This document shows positions 8,890 through 17,277 of a stretch of DNA of 64,000 nucleotides, one piece after another (positions within the stretch are counted from its first letter, which is position 1; every line of letters starts with the position of its first letter). This DNA is from Sulfopaludibacter sp035606355 (lineage in GTDB: Bacteria; Acidobacteriota; Terriglobia; Bryobacterales; Bryobacteraceae). The position numbers were made by a program, and so were the translations under genes. The DNA is taken from NCBI GenBank assembly GCA_035606355.1, contig DATNFO010000045.1:62001-126000 (forward strand), written 5' to 3'. Below the pieces are notes generated by a model, which was not told the origin of the DNA, made no database searches, and worked only from the letters and a program-made list of their open reading frames with translations.

Positions 8890-9675
8890 CTAACTGGCTG
8901 GGGTTTCGTCCCAGATCCGCCTGAGCACTTCGGCGCTGTACTTCAGGTAGTGTTTATCCGGAGTGAACACTTCGAGCGTAATCGTGCCGTCGTAGCCGCA
9001 CTTCTTTAAGGCGCGAACTCCCGCTCGCACATCGACAGTTCCCGCTCCCAGAGGCAGGTGCAAATCGGCTCCCCCGCCTTTGTTGTCGTGCAAATGCACG
9101 TGGCGCAGACGGCTCCCGTACGCCGCGAGAATCTCCTCGGTGGTGTTGTGCGGCACCAATAAATTGGCGTGGCCGATATCCAGATGCAGCCCGAGCTCCG
9201 GCACCGGATCGAGCAGCTCCCCGAGTTGTGGCGCCGAATTGTAGTCGCCGGGCAAATTCTCGATCATCAGTCCTACACCCAAACGGCGCGCATCCGGCAG
9301 CAGCTCCTGAAACGTCCGAATGTTCTGCTCGATGTAAAACCGTCTGTCGTGCATAGGCGCGTGGCGATCCGGGTGCAGATTCATCCAGCGCGCGCCGATG
9401 ATGGCGAAAGCTTCCAGGCATCGGCGCAGCTCGCAAATCGACGCGCGGCGCACTTCTTCAAACGCGCTTCCCATCGGCAGATAGAATGCCGTGTGACCCA
9501 CCACCTGAAATCTGTGCCGTTCCAGCGATTCGCGAATCGCATGAGGATCGATGCGCCAACTCGCGGCGGCAGGCGGCTCCAGTGTAAGATCGATAAACTC
9601 AAGCCCCATCTCCGCCATCCATTCGATCTCTTCCAGCACATCGTGCGCGGGATGGTTCATCGTTCCGATTAGCAT
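8890..9675 (-). CDS. Sugar phosphate isomerase/epimerase-like TIM-barrel protein
   Basis: Protein of 261 aa of the xylose-isomerase-like / AP-endonuclease-2 fold. The usual metal ligands are recognisable: a Glu in MIENLPG, Asp and His in LHLDIGHANLL, His in HVHLHDNKGGGADLHLPLG, and a C-terminal Glu in TITLEVF. Family members isomerise or epimerise sugars, inositols or hydroxypyruvate; the substrate cannot be set from sequence. No signal peptide. It follows the nucleotidyltransferase-like gene by 34 nt, so it is probably in its operon. An internal ATG at residue 6 is an alternative start. Confidence 0.8.
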   Translation of the reverse strand: MLIGTMNHPAHDVLEEIEWMAEMGLEFIDLTLEPPAAASWRIDPHAIRESLERHRFQVVGHTAFYLPMGSAFEEVRRASICELRRCLEAFAIIGARWMNLHPDRHAPMHDRRFYIEQNIRTFQELLPDARRLGVGLMIENLPGDYNSAPQLGELLDPVPELGLHLDIGHANLLVPHNTTEEILAAYGSRLRHVHLHDNKGGGADLHLPLGAGTVDVRAGVRALKKCGYDGTITLEVFTPDKHYLKYSAEVLRRIWDETPAS

Positions 9676-9709
9676 CTGGTCAATTTGTCCTTCTATGGCG
9701 CTGTTTGGA

Positions 9710-10477
9710 TTATGCCGCCGGTTGCAGTTTCGGGCGATCGAGCCCGTACCAGGGCCGCCGGTCTAACAAACTTACCCTGCGGCAATCCACCTCCGGTAGC
9801 GGCTCCCGCGGCATCGGCGGAAGGTGCAACTTGCTCCAGACCCACGCCGGGATGCTCTGCGCACGGCCGGGCGACATCCACTGGAACACGCTCATCAGGC
9901 CGGCCATGAGCGGCCGGTCATCGCCCATCCGCGTGAGCAGGTATTCCCAATCCAGATCGCCGGCAACATGGTACAGGAGATTCAACACGTCCGGCCAATC
10001 GCAGCGTTCGCGCTGCATGATGTAAAGCTTGTCCCAGATCATCGCCTCCGCCGGCAGCACTTTCAGCGTATGCCCGAGCATCTCCACCGAGGGTCCGCTC
10101 ATCCACAACTCGTCGATCTGCTGCCGATGATTGGCCATCGCCCAGATTACGTCGATGATGGTGCCGTCCCTTACTGCGCGGTAGATCCACCAGCGGTCGT
10201 ACGGTTTTTCGTCGTAATAGTCTCTGAAGCCCAGCCCGCTGAGCAGTTCGATCATTTCGTCTTTATGCGCCGGACCTACGTAAAGATCCAGATCTTTGGT
10301 ATTCCGCCAACTGCCCGTGTAGGTGGCAACGGCGAATGCGCCGCCCAGCGCGAAATCAATACCGCGCACGCAAGCCTCGTCAATTACGGCGCGGTATAGG
10401 GAACATTCGTCTTCCGGGATGAGCGCGATCCACTGCGTGAGTTGATGAAGTTTTTTGTGGTGCAATGGCCGCATCAT
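9710..10477 (-). CDS. Nucleotidyltransferase-like protein (pol-beta superfamily)
   Basis: Protein of 255 aa. The block ALGGAFAVATYTG..RNTKDLDLYV (about residues 35-60) is the minimal nucleotidyltransferase signature: a glycine pair, then a DLD metal-binding dyad. A conserved-looking middle section (EMIELLSGLGFRDYYDEKP, GTIIDVIWAM) fits uncharacterised nucleotidyltransferase families. I chose the start at MMRPLHHKKL (ATG 10477) because the open frame upstream runs into the Ppx gene and carries no Shine-Dalgarno; ATG 10474 is equally possible. It lies 44 nt after Ppx. What it transfers is unknown; an antitoxin-like or tRNA/phosphate role is possible but unsupported. Confidence 0.65.
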   Translation of the reverse strand: MMRPLHHKKLHQLTQWIALIPEDECSLYRAVIDEACVRGIDFALGGAFAVATYTGSWRNTKDLDLYVGPAHKDEMIELLSGLGFRDYYDEKPYDRWWIYRAVRDGTIIDVIWAMANHRQQIDELWMSGPSVEMLGHTLKVLPAEAMIWDKLYIMQRERCDWPDVLNLLYHVAGDLDWEYLLTRMGDDRPLMAGLMSVFQWMSPGRAQSIPAWVWSKLHLPPMPREPLPEVDCRRVSLLDRRPWYGLDRPKLQPAA

Positions 10478-10521
10478 CGTAGACCATGCGAGCAAAAGCA
10501 GTGCCAAAGCACCGTTGGGTG

Positions 10522-12069
10522 CTATTGCGAACTCTTTTCGCGGGGTTTGGCGACGAGAAGACGGCGATTGTACATGTGCTGGAATACTTCGCTCACCCGC
10601 TCGGCGCCCCACTGCTCCAGATCGATATTTCCGTGCGACTGAATTTGCAGCACCACGTCGCCCGCCGGGTTGATCTTACACTCGACGCCTTCGATGCGCT
10701 GCTCGTGGCTGCGGTCGAGATTGTCGGCGAGCCGCAGAATCGGCATGAGCAGATTCACTTCGCGGCGCTCGTCGGCAGTCAGCGCCTGCCAGGCTCCGTG
10801 CACGGGATTCGGCAGGCTCTTGCGGTGATAGCGGCACAGCGCGGCGATGGTGAGGCGCTCGCGTTCCGTGAAGCCGGGCATATCCGAATTCGCCACCACG
10901 TAATAGGAATGCTTGTGGTGGCTCGCCGAGCTGATGTAGTGCCCGGCGTCCAGCAAGTAACTGGCGGCTTCCAGCAGCTTGCCCGATCGCGGAGGAAGTT
11001 CATGCACCGGCTGCAGCGCCGCAAAGAGAAGTGACGCGATGCCCGCGACGCGGCGCGCATGCTCGAGCGAGACGCCAAAGTGCCGCGCCATGTCTTCCAC
11101 TTCCTTACGCTGATCGCGGGCCAGGCGGGAAAGTTCGGCGCCCACGTTTCGTGCCGCCAGATCCGCAATGATTCCATCGCGAACTCCGGCGCGCGAATAG
11201 TACACCGCCGGTAAACGGAACTCCTGAATAAAATCCAGCAGCACCGCCATGCCGGGCACGATGATCTCGGCGCGGCGCGGTCCGATGCCCGTCATGGCGC
11301 GCCGCTGCGCCAATGTCGCGCCGCTGAGTTTCTCATAGAGGTGCCGCACCTGGGCCGCCGTCACGCGCTGCCGGTCGATCTCCTCGCGCTTGGAACGCGG
11401 CACGCGAGCCACGGCGCTCGCCACTGCCGATGCGGTGGCCGATGTCGCAATCGCACGATCCCATCCGGCGCTGCCGAGCTTCCTCACCGAGCTCCACAGC
11501 TTTTCGCGGATGAACTCGTGCATCTGGTGAAGCTGGTTGGAGCGCGGCGGGTCGTCGCGCAGAAAGTTCTCCTTCAGCCGCACGGCGCCGAGCGGCTTCG
11601 AGTAGGCTTCGCGTAAGCGGCCGTCCTCGGCGGCGATGATTTCGGCGCTGCCGCCGCCTATATCGATGATCAGGGTGCGTTTGGCGGCGGCCGGCCAGAT
11701 CGTCTCGACGCCCAAGTGGATGAGCCGGGCCTCTTCCCGGCCGGAGATGATTTCCACGCGCGTCCCCGCCGCTTGCGACGCACGCTCCACGAATGTCTGC
11801 GGATTGCGTGTGTCGCGAATCGCGCTGGTGGCGACGGCGCGCACGCCCACCACTTCGAGCTTGCGATACAACTCCGCCATGCGCGACAGCACGGCGCACG
11901 TGCTCTTTAGCGCGTCTTCGCTGACCGTGCCCATGCGGAAGACGCTCTCGCCTAAGCGGGTGACTTCGCGGTCGGACGCGAGGATACGCGGCGGCTGCCC
12001 GGGCAAAACCTCCGCGGCTTCCATACGAATCGAGTTACTACCTATGTCGATTGCGGCGTATCGGGCCAC
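10522..12069 (-). CDS. ppx: Ppx/GppA phosphatase with C-terminal HD domain (exopolyphosphatase / pppGpp phosphatase)
   Basis: Cytoplasmic enzyme of 515 aa that removes terminal phosphate from polyphosphate and/or hydrolyses pppGpp. The ASKHA-fold N-terminal half shows AAIDIGSNSIRM (phosphate loop 1), the catalytic-region sequence ATSAIRDTRN, SGREEARLIHLG and the second phosphate loop IDIGGGSAEII. From about residue 325 an HD-type helical domain follows (HARRVAGIASLLF, ASYLLDAGHYIS, YVVANSDMPGFTERER), as in full-length Ppx. Length fits the family. It heads a probable four-gene minus-strand operon. Exopolyphosphatase versus guanosine pentaphosphatase activity cannot be separated by eye. Confidence 0.9.
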   Translation of the reverse strand: MARYAAIDIGSNSIRMEAAEVLPGQPPRILASDREVTRLGESVFRMGTVSEDALKSTCAVLSRMAELYRKLEVVGVRAVATSAIRDTRNPQTFVERASQAAGTRVEIISGREEARLIHLGVETIWPAAAKRTLIIDIGGGSAEIIAAEDGRLREAYSKPLGAVRLKENFLRDDPPRSNQLHQMHEFIREKLWSSVRKLGSAGWDRAIATSATASAVASAVARVPRSKREEIDRQRVTAAQVRHLYEKLSGATLAQRRAMTGIGPRRAEIIVPGMAVLLDFIQEFRLPAVYYSRAGVRDGIIADLAARNVGAELSRLARDQRKEVEDMARHFGVSLEHARRVAGIASLLFAALQPVHELPPRSGKLLEAASYLLDAGHYISSASHHKHSYYVVANSDMPGFTERERLTIAALCRYHRKSLPNPVHGAWQALTADERREVNLLMPILRLADNLDRSHEQRIEGVECKINPAGDVVLQIQSHGNIDLEQWGAERVSEVFQHMYNRRLLVAKPREKSSQ

Positions 12070-12172
12070 AGACTTTTATAGTGGCACAGGGCGGCTCGAC
12101 TCATAGGTACTGCGGCGCGCGGCTTGGTTCGTTTTCCGGCAGTGCCGGTTCCCGGGAAATCCGGGGAACGGT

Positions 12173-13132
12173 TTATTTTCCCTTGGCGCGGACCCGGTCT
12201 CCGACTTTCACGGCTTGCGTGCTGGTGTACGTTGCCGCCGCGGAGCCGCTATCCACATCCGTCACCACCGCCTCACCGAGAGGCTCATCGTTCCAGCGGA
12301 GAATGCGGCCGGAGTCGGGATCGCGGATCGGCTTGCCGGGACGCCACAAATCCAACTTATCGCCCGCCTTCACTCCTTGCGCCGCGCCGGCATTGATCAC
12401 GATGCGCGAGGGGTTCACATCGGCCACCACCGCTTCGATGCGCCGCTCGTGCACGGGCATGGCGGCAAGCTTGGCTTCCACCTGCGCGGCCATATCGGAA
12501 ATCGCCTTGTTCATGGCTTCGTTCTGTATATCGGCCGCCGGATTCGCGGTGCCGTAATACTGATCCATGTTGTCTTCCTTGACGCCCTTCTTTTCCGACG
12601 TCGCAGTGCCGTCGGCGACGGACAGAATCTCCGCCGTTTCCGGACTGACGATGCGCGCCGTGATCGCCACGTCGGCCTTCACGTCATGAGTCGTCTTGTT
12701 GAGGCTGCCCACGTGAAAGCCTGCGTAGCTGTGCGGATGGCCGGTGGTCCGGTCGGAATGGTCAAATCGCGTGACGCTGCCGAGGATGATGGCATCGACG
12801 CCCAGAATGCGCCCGACGCGCGCGGCAGTCGCGGCGTCCACGCGATCGCTGTTGCTGAGGTTCTGCTCGTCCATCAGCCGCTTCAGCTCTTTGCGCTCGA
12901 TGACGGTGCACGTTCCGTCGCGCACCAGTTTCGCAATGAGCAGATCCGCGACCGTGGAACCGACCTCGGGCGCTGCCGTGGTGGACGACGCCATCATGGA
13001 GTTCCACGGATTCTTCGCGACCGTTGTGGATGCCGGTGGATTGTCGAAATCGAAAACTGCAACTCTACGTTTTTGGGAATCGGCGGCGAACAGGATTGAC
13101 GCCGCGGTGAGAAACAAGAACAGGGCCCGCAT
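12173..13132 (-). CDS. Secreted CsgG-like protein with C-terminal FlgT-like beta domain
   Basis: Exported protein of 319 aa. Start ATG 13132 was chosen because GGAA lies 6 nt upstream and it gives a clean signal peptide (MRALFLFLTAASILFAADS); ATG 13144 has no ribosome site. There is no lipobox Cys, unlike E. coli CsgG. Residues about 20-190 are CsgG/TolB-N-like (RVAVFDFDNP, LIAKLVRDGTCTVIERKEL, GRILGVDAIILGSVTRF). Residues about 225-315 match a FlgT-C-like beta-barrel (IVINAGAAQGVKAGDKLDLW, EAVVTDVDSGSAAATY). Such combinations are common in Acidobacteriota as envelope proteins of unknown role. No curli genes are nearby, so a curlin pore is unlikely. Confidence 0.75.
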   Translation of the reverse strand: MRALFLFLTAASILFAADSQKRRVAVFDFDNPPASTTVAKNPWNSMMASSTTAAPEVGSTVADLLIAKLVRDGTCTVIERKELKRLMDEQNLSNSDRVDAATAARVGRILGVDAIILGSVTRFDHSDRTTGHPHSYAGFHVGSLNKTTHDVKADVAITARIVSPETAEILSVADGTATSEKKGVKEDNMDQYYGTANPAADIQNEAMNKAISDMAAQVEAKLAAMPVHERRIEAVVADVNPSRIVINAGAAQGVKAGDKLDLWRPGKPIRDPDSGRILRWNDEPLGEAVVTDVDSGSAAATYTSTQAVKVGDRVRAKGK

Positions 13133-13183
13133 TACGTGTTCCATTATACGGCGCACTGCGCGCATCGGGATTAGATTGGGAAC

Positions 13184-14050
13184 ATGTTTCGTAACCTTGC
13201 GTCCGCATTGTTTGTTTCAAGTACGATGTTGGCCGTATGCGCCCTGGCGCAGGATGGAGCTACCGTACTCACCCCCGGCAATCCGCCTCTCACTCGGGAA
13301 ATGGCCGAGCACCGCATTCATGTACAGGAAGCCTTTCTGGACGTTCATCTCACCGCCGGGCAGAAGGATCAACTCGAACGCGCGCTGGTTGAAACGTGGC
13401 GCAAAAACGACCGCGAGGAGATTCAGCATGCGCTCGAAGATTTGAAATTCTACGGCAAGGATGAGCAGCTTCGCGCACTGCGCGCTGCCAACCTGGAGTC
13501 TTACGTCCAGAATCTTCGGAATCATAAAGACGAGCCCGAGGACGCCACGCTGCTGGCGGCTTTCGAGGCCGCTCACCCCGAAAATCGCGACACGATGCAC
13601 GCGCACGGACTCGACGCGCTGGTGGGCGATTGGCAAACCGGCGATGCGCTACCGCCGCAGATCAACCCGGTGACGCACCAGCCGCAGGGCATCTCGTTTT
13701 CCGAGGCGCTCATCCTCAAGATTTTTTCCGATGGCCGCTTTCAGCACGGTTGGGTTCACCGGCACTGCGCCGGTGGCGTGCAATGCTGCCAGGAGACGGG
13801 CACCACCGCCGAAGGCACAATCGGCGTTGAAGCTACCCGCCTCACGCTGAAGGAGGAGCACGGCAGCATCACGAACAGAAACCCGTGCGTTCCGAGCGCC
13901 GCGCTCAACAAGAGCATGGATCCGCAGCAGCAGTCGTTCGACTGGTCGCTGAAGCAGGACGCGAAGGGCGCGCCCATGCTTTGTCTCTCCGCGCGGCCCT
14001 TTCAGGTGACGGAAAAGAGCTCGCCGGTGTGCTACAAGAGGATGCATTGA
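13184..14050 (+). CDS. Secreted protein of unknown function, cysteine-containing C-terminal half
   Basis: I do not recognise this 288-aa protein. It has a signal peptide (MFRNLASALFVSSTMLAVCALAQ). Next comes a charged helical region (residues about 35-130: LTREMAEHRIHVQEAFLDVHLTAGQKDQLERAL), which looks like a paired-helix domain. A beta-rich C-terminal region (about 140-288) carries six Cys in a compact arrangement (HCAGGVQCCQETG, RNPCVPS, MLCLS, PVCYKRMH) that could form disulfides in the periplasm. It is divergent from the CsgG-like gene across 51 nt and runs directly into the sixA-like gene with no gap, so the two are probably one operon. Confidence 0.7.
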   Translation: MFRNLASALFVSSTMLAVCALAQDGATVLTPGNPPLTREMAEHRIHVQEAFLDVHLTAGQKDQLERALVETWRKNDREEIQHALEDLKFYGKDEQLRALRAANLESYVQNLRNHKDEPEDATLLAAFEAAHPENRDTMHAHGLDALVGDWQTGDALPPQINPVTHQPQGISFSEALILKIFSDGRFQHGWVHRHCAGGVQCCQETGTTAEGTIGVEATRLTLKEEHGSITNRNPCVPSAALNKSMDPQQQSFDWSLKQDAKGAPMLCLSARPFQVTEKSSPVCYKRMH

Positions 14051-14533
14051 ATGGAACTGTACCTCCTTCGCCACGGAATCGCCGAAGATGCCGCGCCCGG
14101 CGGCTCGGATTCGGCGCGCGCGCTTACCTCAGAGGGCAAAGAAAAGCTGCATCGCGTCCTGAAGCGTGCGGCCGCAGCCGGAGCGTCTCCGTCGCTCATA
14201 CTTTCCAGTCCGTACCGCCGCGCCATAGAGACGGCCGCTATCGCCGCCGACGTTCTCGACTATAAGGGCAAGGTTCCGCGCACCGAAGCGCTGTTGCCCA
14301 ACGCATCGCCGTACGATGCGTGGGAGGAGATTCGCGCGCGGCGGGACGAGGACTCGATCCTGCTGGCCAGTCACGAGCCGCTGATGAGCACTCTGGGCGC
14401 CTTTCTGCTGCACTCGCCCGCGCTCGCCATCGATATGAAGAAAGCCGCGCTCCTCCGCATCGACTGCGCCGCCTTCGGAGCAGAACCGCGCGGCACGCTC
14501 AAGTGGATGCTCACCCCGGCGCTCGTGAGCTGA
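14051..14533 (+). CDS. sixA: SixA-like phosphohistidine phosphatase (histidine phosphatase superfamily)
   Basis: Small cytoplasmic branch-1 histidine phosphatase of 160 aa. The catalytic RHG motif is at residues 7-9 (MELYLLRHGIAED), the second Arg lies in SSPYRRAIETA, and the second His in LASHEPLMS. Size and layout match SixA, which dephosphorylates phosphohistidine on relay or PTS proteins. Its ATG follows directly after the TGA of the upstream secreted protein (TGAATG). The physiological target in this organism is unknown. Confidence 0.85.
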   Translation: MELYLLRHGIAEDAAPGGSDSARALTSEGKEKLHRVLKRAAAAGASPSLILSSPYRRAIETAAIAADVLDYKGKVPRTEALLPNASPYDAWEEIRARRDEDSILLASHEPLMSTLGAFLLHSPALAIDMKKAALLRIDCAAFGAEPRGTLKWMLTPALVS

Positions 14534-14561
14534 TAGTTGAGTGAAGCTAGGGGCATTGCAA

Positions 14562-14668
14562 TTCACCACAGAGACAGAGGACGCAGAGAGGTCACAGAGA
14601 AAACCCCAAAAACCGGCTTTTTAGTCTTCTCTGTGTTCTCTGTGAAATCTCTGTGTCTCTGTGGTGAA
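14562..14668. repeat. Large intergenic inverted repeat between convergent genes
   Basis: TTCACCACAGAGACAGAG (from 14562) is mirrored by CTCTGTCTCTGTGGTGAA-type sequence ending at 14668. Each arm is about 40 nt, built of repeated CAGAG/CTCTG units, around an A-rich then T-rich centre (aaaccccaaaaaccggctttttag). Matching ggggca/tgcccc runs lie just outside. It sits between the stop of sixA (14533) and the stop of the bshB1-like gene (14686), so the transcript would fold into a long hairpin in either direction. It may serve as a two-way terminator or may be a small mobile palindrome. It is unrelated to the GTAG elements elsewhere in the window. Confidence 0.8.
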
Positions 14669-14685
14669 CTCACACTGCCCCAAGC

Positions 14686-15396
14686 CTAGATAGACCGCAC
14701 GGGCATAGCCACCACGTCGTCAATCCGGATGGCCTCTTTGACTACGAACGGCTCCCCGTACTTCACTCCGATTTGGTTGCCGTAGAACCGGGCCACCGAT
14801 GCCAATCGCTCCCGGATCTCTTCTTCGTCGGGAAACAGTGTCGAGCCTTCTTCTGTTTTTCCGTACTGCGACGCGTAGCTCAATAGCGCCTTCATCCGCC
14901 GTTCGAACTGGCCGCTGATGTCGACGATGAAGGAGGGCTTCACATCTGCGTAAAGAGCAGCGTACAGGATCTTCTGCGGGCGATGCGGCTCGCTGTATTC
15001 ATCCAGCTTCTTCAGCCCCGCTAAAAAACACGCTTCGAAGCTGATTTCGGCGGCGCGATAGTGGTCCGGGTGGCGAGCTTGCCAGTACGGCAGAATGACA
15101 ACGCGCGGCTTCAATTCGCGAATCTTCACTGCCAGGGTCATTCGCGCGGAAAGAGTGTTTTCCAGCCTCGCATCCGGCATGTACATATTGCCGCGCCACG
15201 CCAGCGACATCTCTTTGCCCGCGGCCTGGCTTTCTTCCACGCGCAGTTCGGGGCTTCCGCGCGTTCCCATGTCTCCGGCGGTGAGGTCGAGCACTCCGGT
15301 GCGGTAGCCCATTTCGGCCATGCGGATGAGCGTGCCTCCGCACGTCTGTTCCACGTCGTCGGGATGCGCGGCGATCGCCAGCACGTCGAGGCTCAT
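14686..15396 (-). CDS. bshB1: PIG-L/LmbE deacetylase, bacillithiol biosynthesis deacetylase BshB1-like
   Basis: Zinc-dependent deacetylase of 236 aa. The motif AHPDDVE (residues 10-16) supplies Asp and His ligands, and ARHPDHYRAAEISFEACFLAG supplies the second His cluster. The sequences DLTAGDMGTRGSPELRVEES and YWQARHPDH closely resemble BshB1, which removes acetyl from GlcNAc-malate during bacillithiol synthesis; other PIG-L members act on other GlcNAc conjugates. It overlaps the upstream glutaredoxin-like gene by 4 nt (ATGA), fitting a thiol-redox context. The other bacillithiol genes, bshA and bshC, are not in the window. Confidence 0.8.
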   Translation of the reverse strand: MSLDVLAIAAHPDDVEQTCGGTLIRMAEMGYRTGVLDLTAGDMGTRGSPELRVEESQAAGKEMSLAWRGNMYMPDARLENTLSARMTLAVKIRELKPRVVILPYWQARHPDHYRAAEISFEACFLAGLKKLDEYSEPHRPQKILYAALYADVKPSFIVDISGQFERRMKALLSYASQYGKTEEGSTLFPDEEEIRERLASVARFYGNQIGVKYGEPFVVKEAIRIDDVVAMPVRSI

Positions 15397-15638
15397 CTGC
15401 GCGCCTTCAGTTTCTTCAACAGTTCATTCATGGTGAGACGGTATTTGAATGCTTTCGCTCCGTCGATCGCAATGACGGGCACTTCGTCATTGTACAGGCG
15501 GCGCAATTCGGGGTCGCGATCGATGTCGCGCTCTTCGTAAACGAACTCGGCGCGGCGGCGCGCTTCGGCGATGATCTTCTTGGCGTCATCGCAGAGGCAG
15601 CAGCCCTTGCGCGTGTAGAGAGTGACGAGCGGGAGCAT
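15393..15638 (-). CDS. Glutaredoxin-like thiol-redox protein
   Basis: Short cytoplasmic thioredoxin-fold protein of 81 aa. The redox motif is CCLC (Cys13 and Cys16, after TLYTRKG), and VPVIAIDG supplies the cis-Pro loop. It matches the short glutaredoxin family (DUF836-like). It starts directly after the rhomboid stop and overlaps the bshB1-like gene by 4 nt, so the two are co-translated. A role in reducing bacillithiol-mixed disulfides is a reasonable inference but unproven. Confidence 0.8.
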   Translation of the reverse strand: MLPLVTLYTRKGCCLCDDAKKIIAEARRRAEFVYEERDIDRDPELRRLYNDEVPVIAIDGAKAFKYRLTMNELLKKLKARR

Positions 15639-16310
15639 CTACCAGTAGAGATCGCGGCGCTTGGTGTAGCGCTCGCGCGTGCCGAGCAGGTTCACCAGGA
15701 TAATACCCGCGATGAAGCCGCCCACGTGCGCGAAGAACGCCGTTCCGCCGCCCTGCGAATATTGCGACGATGCGATGCTGTCGAACCCGCCGAAGAACTG
15801 CAGCGCGAACCAATACAGCAGCATGACCCACGCGGACACGTCGAAGGTGGTGATGAAGATAAAGACGAACAGCAGGCAGACGATGCGGGCTCGCGGAAAC
15901 TTCACCAGATAAGCGCCCATCACACCCGCAATCGCACCGCTCGCGCCCACCATCGGCACGCGCGAATCGGCGTTCAGCGTGGTCTGCGCCATGGCGGCCG
16001 CGATACCGCACAGCAAGTAGAAGAGCAGGAATTTCTCATGCCCCATAATGTCTTCGATGTTGTCGCCGAAGATCCACAGGAACCACATATTGCCCAGCAC
16101 ATGCATCCAGCCCGCATGCAGAAACATGCTGGTGAAAATGTGCGAGAACTGGAAGTGGTCCGGCACCAGACCGTAGTGCGCGATGAAGGCGTTGAGCGTG
16201 TAGGGGTCGAGCGAGAACTCGAACAGAAAGATCAGCACGTTGACCACGATGATGAGGATGGTCACCGCGGGTCGCGAGTAACTCGGCTGTGTATCGCGTA
16301 ACGGGAACAT
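15639..16310 (-). CDS. Rhomboid family intramembrane serine protease
   Basis: Inner-membrane protease of 223 aa with about six membrane segments. The catalytic Ser is in GASGA (Ser124) and the catalytic His in FFAHVGGFIAG (His195). The oxyanion-side motif HAGWMHVLGNMWFLW (residues 65-79) has the usual His and Asn, and FGDNIEDIMG follows as in many bacterial rhomboids. All key residues are present, so activity is expected. Substrates are unknown. It starts immediately after the PfkB stop, within a tightly packed operon. Confidence 0.9.
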   Translation of the reverse strand: MFPLRDTQPSYSRPAVTILIIVVNVLIFLFEFSLDPYTLNAFIAHYGLVPDHFQFSHIFTSMFLHAGWMHVLGNMWFLWIFGDNIEDIMGHEKFLLFYLLCGIAAAMAQTTLNADSRVPMVGASGAIAGVMGAYLVKFPRARIVCLLFVFIFITTFDVSAWVMLLYWFALQFFGGFDSIASSQYSQGGGTAFFAHVGGFIAGIILVNLLGTRERYTKRRDLYW

Positions 16311-17261
16311 TTAAGAATGTTGCGCGCGGACCGCAAAGTCGGCGTTGGAGCGGCGCTCGGCGCGGGACATGAGGGCGCGAACTTCTTCGAGACCGTGAAT
16401 GCCGCCGCGCGCGCCCATGGCGGTGCAGTTCAAGGCAGCCATGGCGTTGGCGAATTCCAGGGTTTCGCGCATTCCCATTCCTTGCAAAACAGCATAGCAG
16501 AAGGCCCCGTGGAACACGTCTCCCGCGCCGGTGGTATCCACACAATTCACCACGAAAGCGGGCTCGTAATAGAAGCGTCCAGCGAAGAGAGCCAACGCTC
16601 CGTGCGCCCCCAGCGTCATCGCCGCTACCTTCATCCCGTAGCGCTCCTGAAGCGTCGATAACGCGGCGAAGGGATCGTGCTCGCCGGTCCACGCGCCGGG
16701 AAATTCGCTGCTTGCGACCAGGTAATCCACGTTCGGCAGCACACGGTCGAAGCCGTGATAAATGGTGTCCACGTCCACCGTGACCGGGATCCCGTGACGG
16801 CGCGCAATCGCGGCGGCGTGCGCGACGGCCGGCGTATCGTGCCCATCGATGTGGAGCAGGCGCGCGCAGGTGATCTGCTCCTCCGAGATCTGTTCGGGGT
16901 CGATGCGCAGGCAGTCGTCGCGGCGCCAGAGCACGGTGCGTTCACCGGTGGAGGCATCGATGATGATGTACGCGGATTGATTGGCGCAGCCGTGGCGCAG
17001 TTGCAGGTGGTCGAGATTGACGCCCGTGCCGCGGAGACTTTCCAGTTGCACGCGGCCGCGGTCGTCGTCGCCCACGGTGCCGATGTACTTGGCTCGCAGT
17101 CCCAACCTCGCGCACGCCACCATGGCGCTCGCCACCTGTCCGCCGGGGCTGGTAATTTCCGCCTGGTAAGGAACTTTGCCGGCGTAAGCCGGGAAGTGCG
17201 GCACCAACAGCAGCGTGTCGGTGGCGTTCAGGCCAACTCCCACCACATCGAATTCGGGCAT
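16311..17261 (-). CDS. PfkB-family carbohydrate kinase
   Basis: Ribokinase-fold sugar or nucleoside kinase of 316 aa, cytoplasmic. It has the N-terminal family start (DVVGVGLNATDTLLLVP), the glycine signature SPGGQVASAMVACARLG, and the ATP-binding/catalytic DTTGAGDVFHGAF with the catalytic-base Asp. Length is normal. The substrate cannot be fixed: ribokinase, fructokinase and adenosine kinase-like enzymes share these motifs. First gene of the kinase, rhomboid, glutaredoxin and deacetylase run, and divergent from blaI with a 51-nt gap. Confidence 0.85.
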   Translation of the reverse strand: MPEFDVVGVGLNATDTLLLVPHFPAYAGKVPYQAEITSPGGQVASAMVACARLGLRAKYIGTVGDDDRGRVQLESLRGTGVNLDHLQLRHGCANQSAYIIIDASTGERTVLWRRDDCLRIDPEQISEEQITCARLLHIDGHDTPAVAHAAAIARRHGIPVTVDVDTIYHGFDRVLPNVDYLVASSEFPGAWTGEHDPFAALSTLQERYGMKVAAMTLGAHGALALFAGRFYYEPAFVVNCVDTTGAGDVFHGAFCYAVLQGMGMRETLEFANAMAALNCTAMGARGGIHGLEEVRALMSRAERRSNADFAVRAQHS

Positions 17262-17277
17262 GAACTCACATTGTCGC

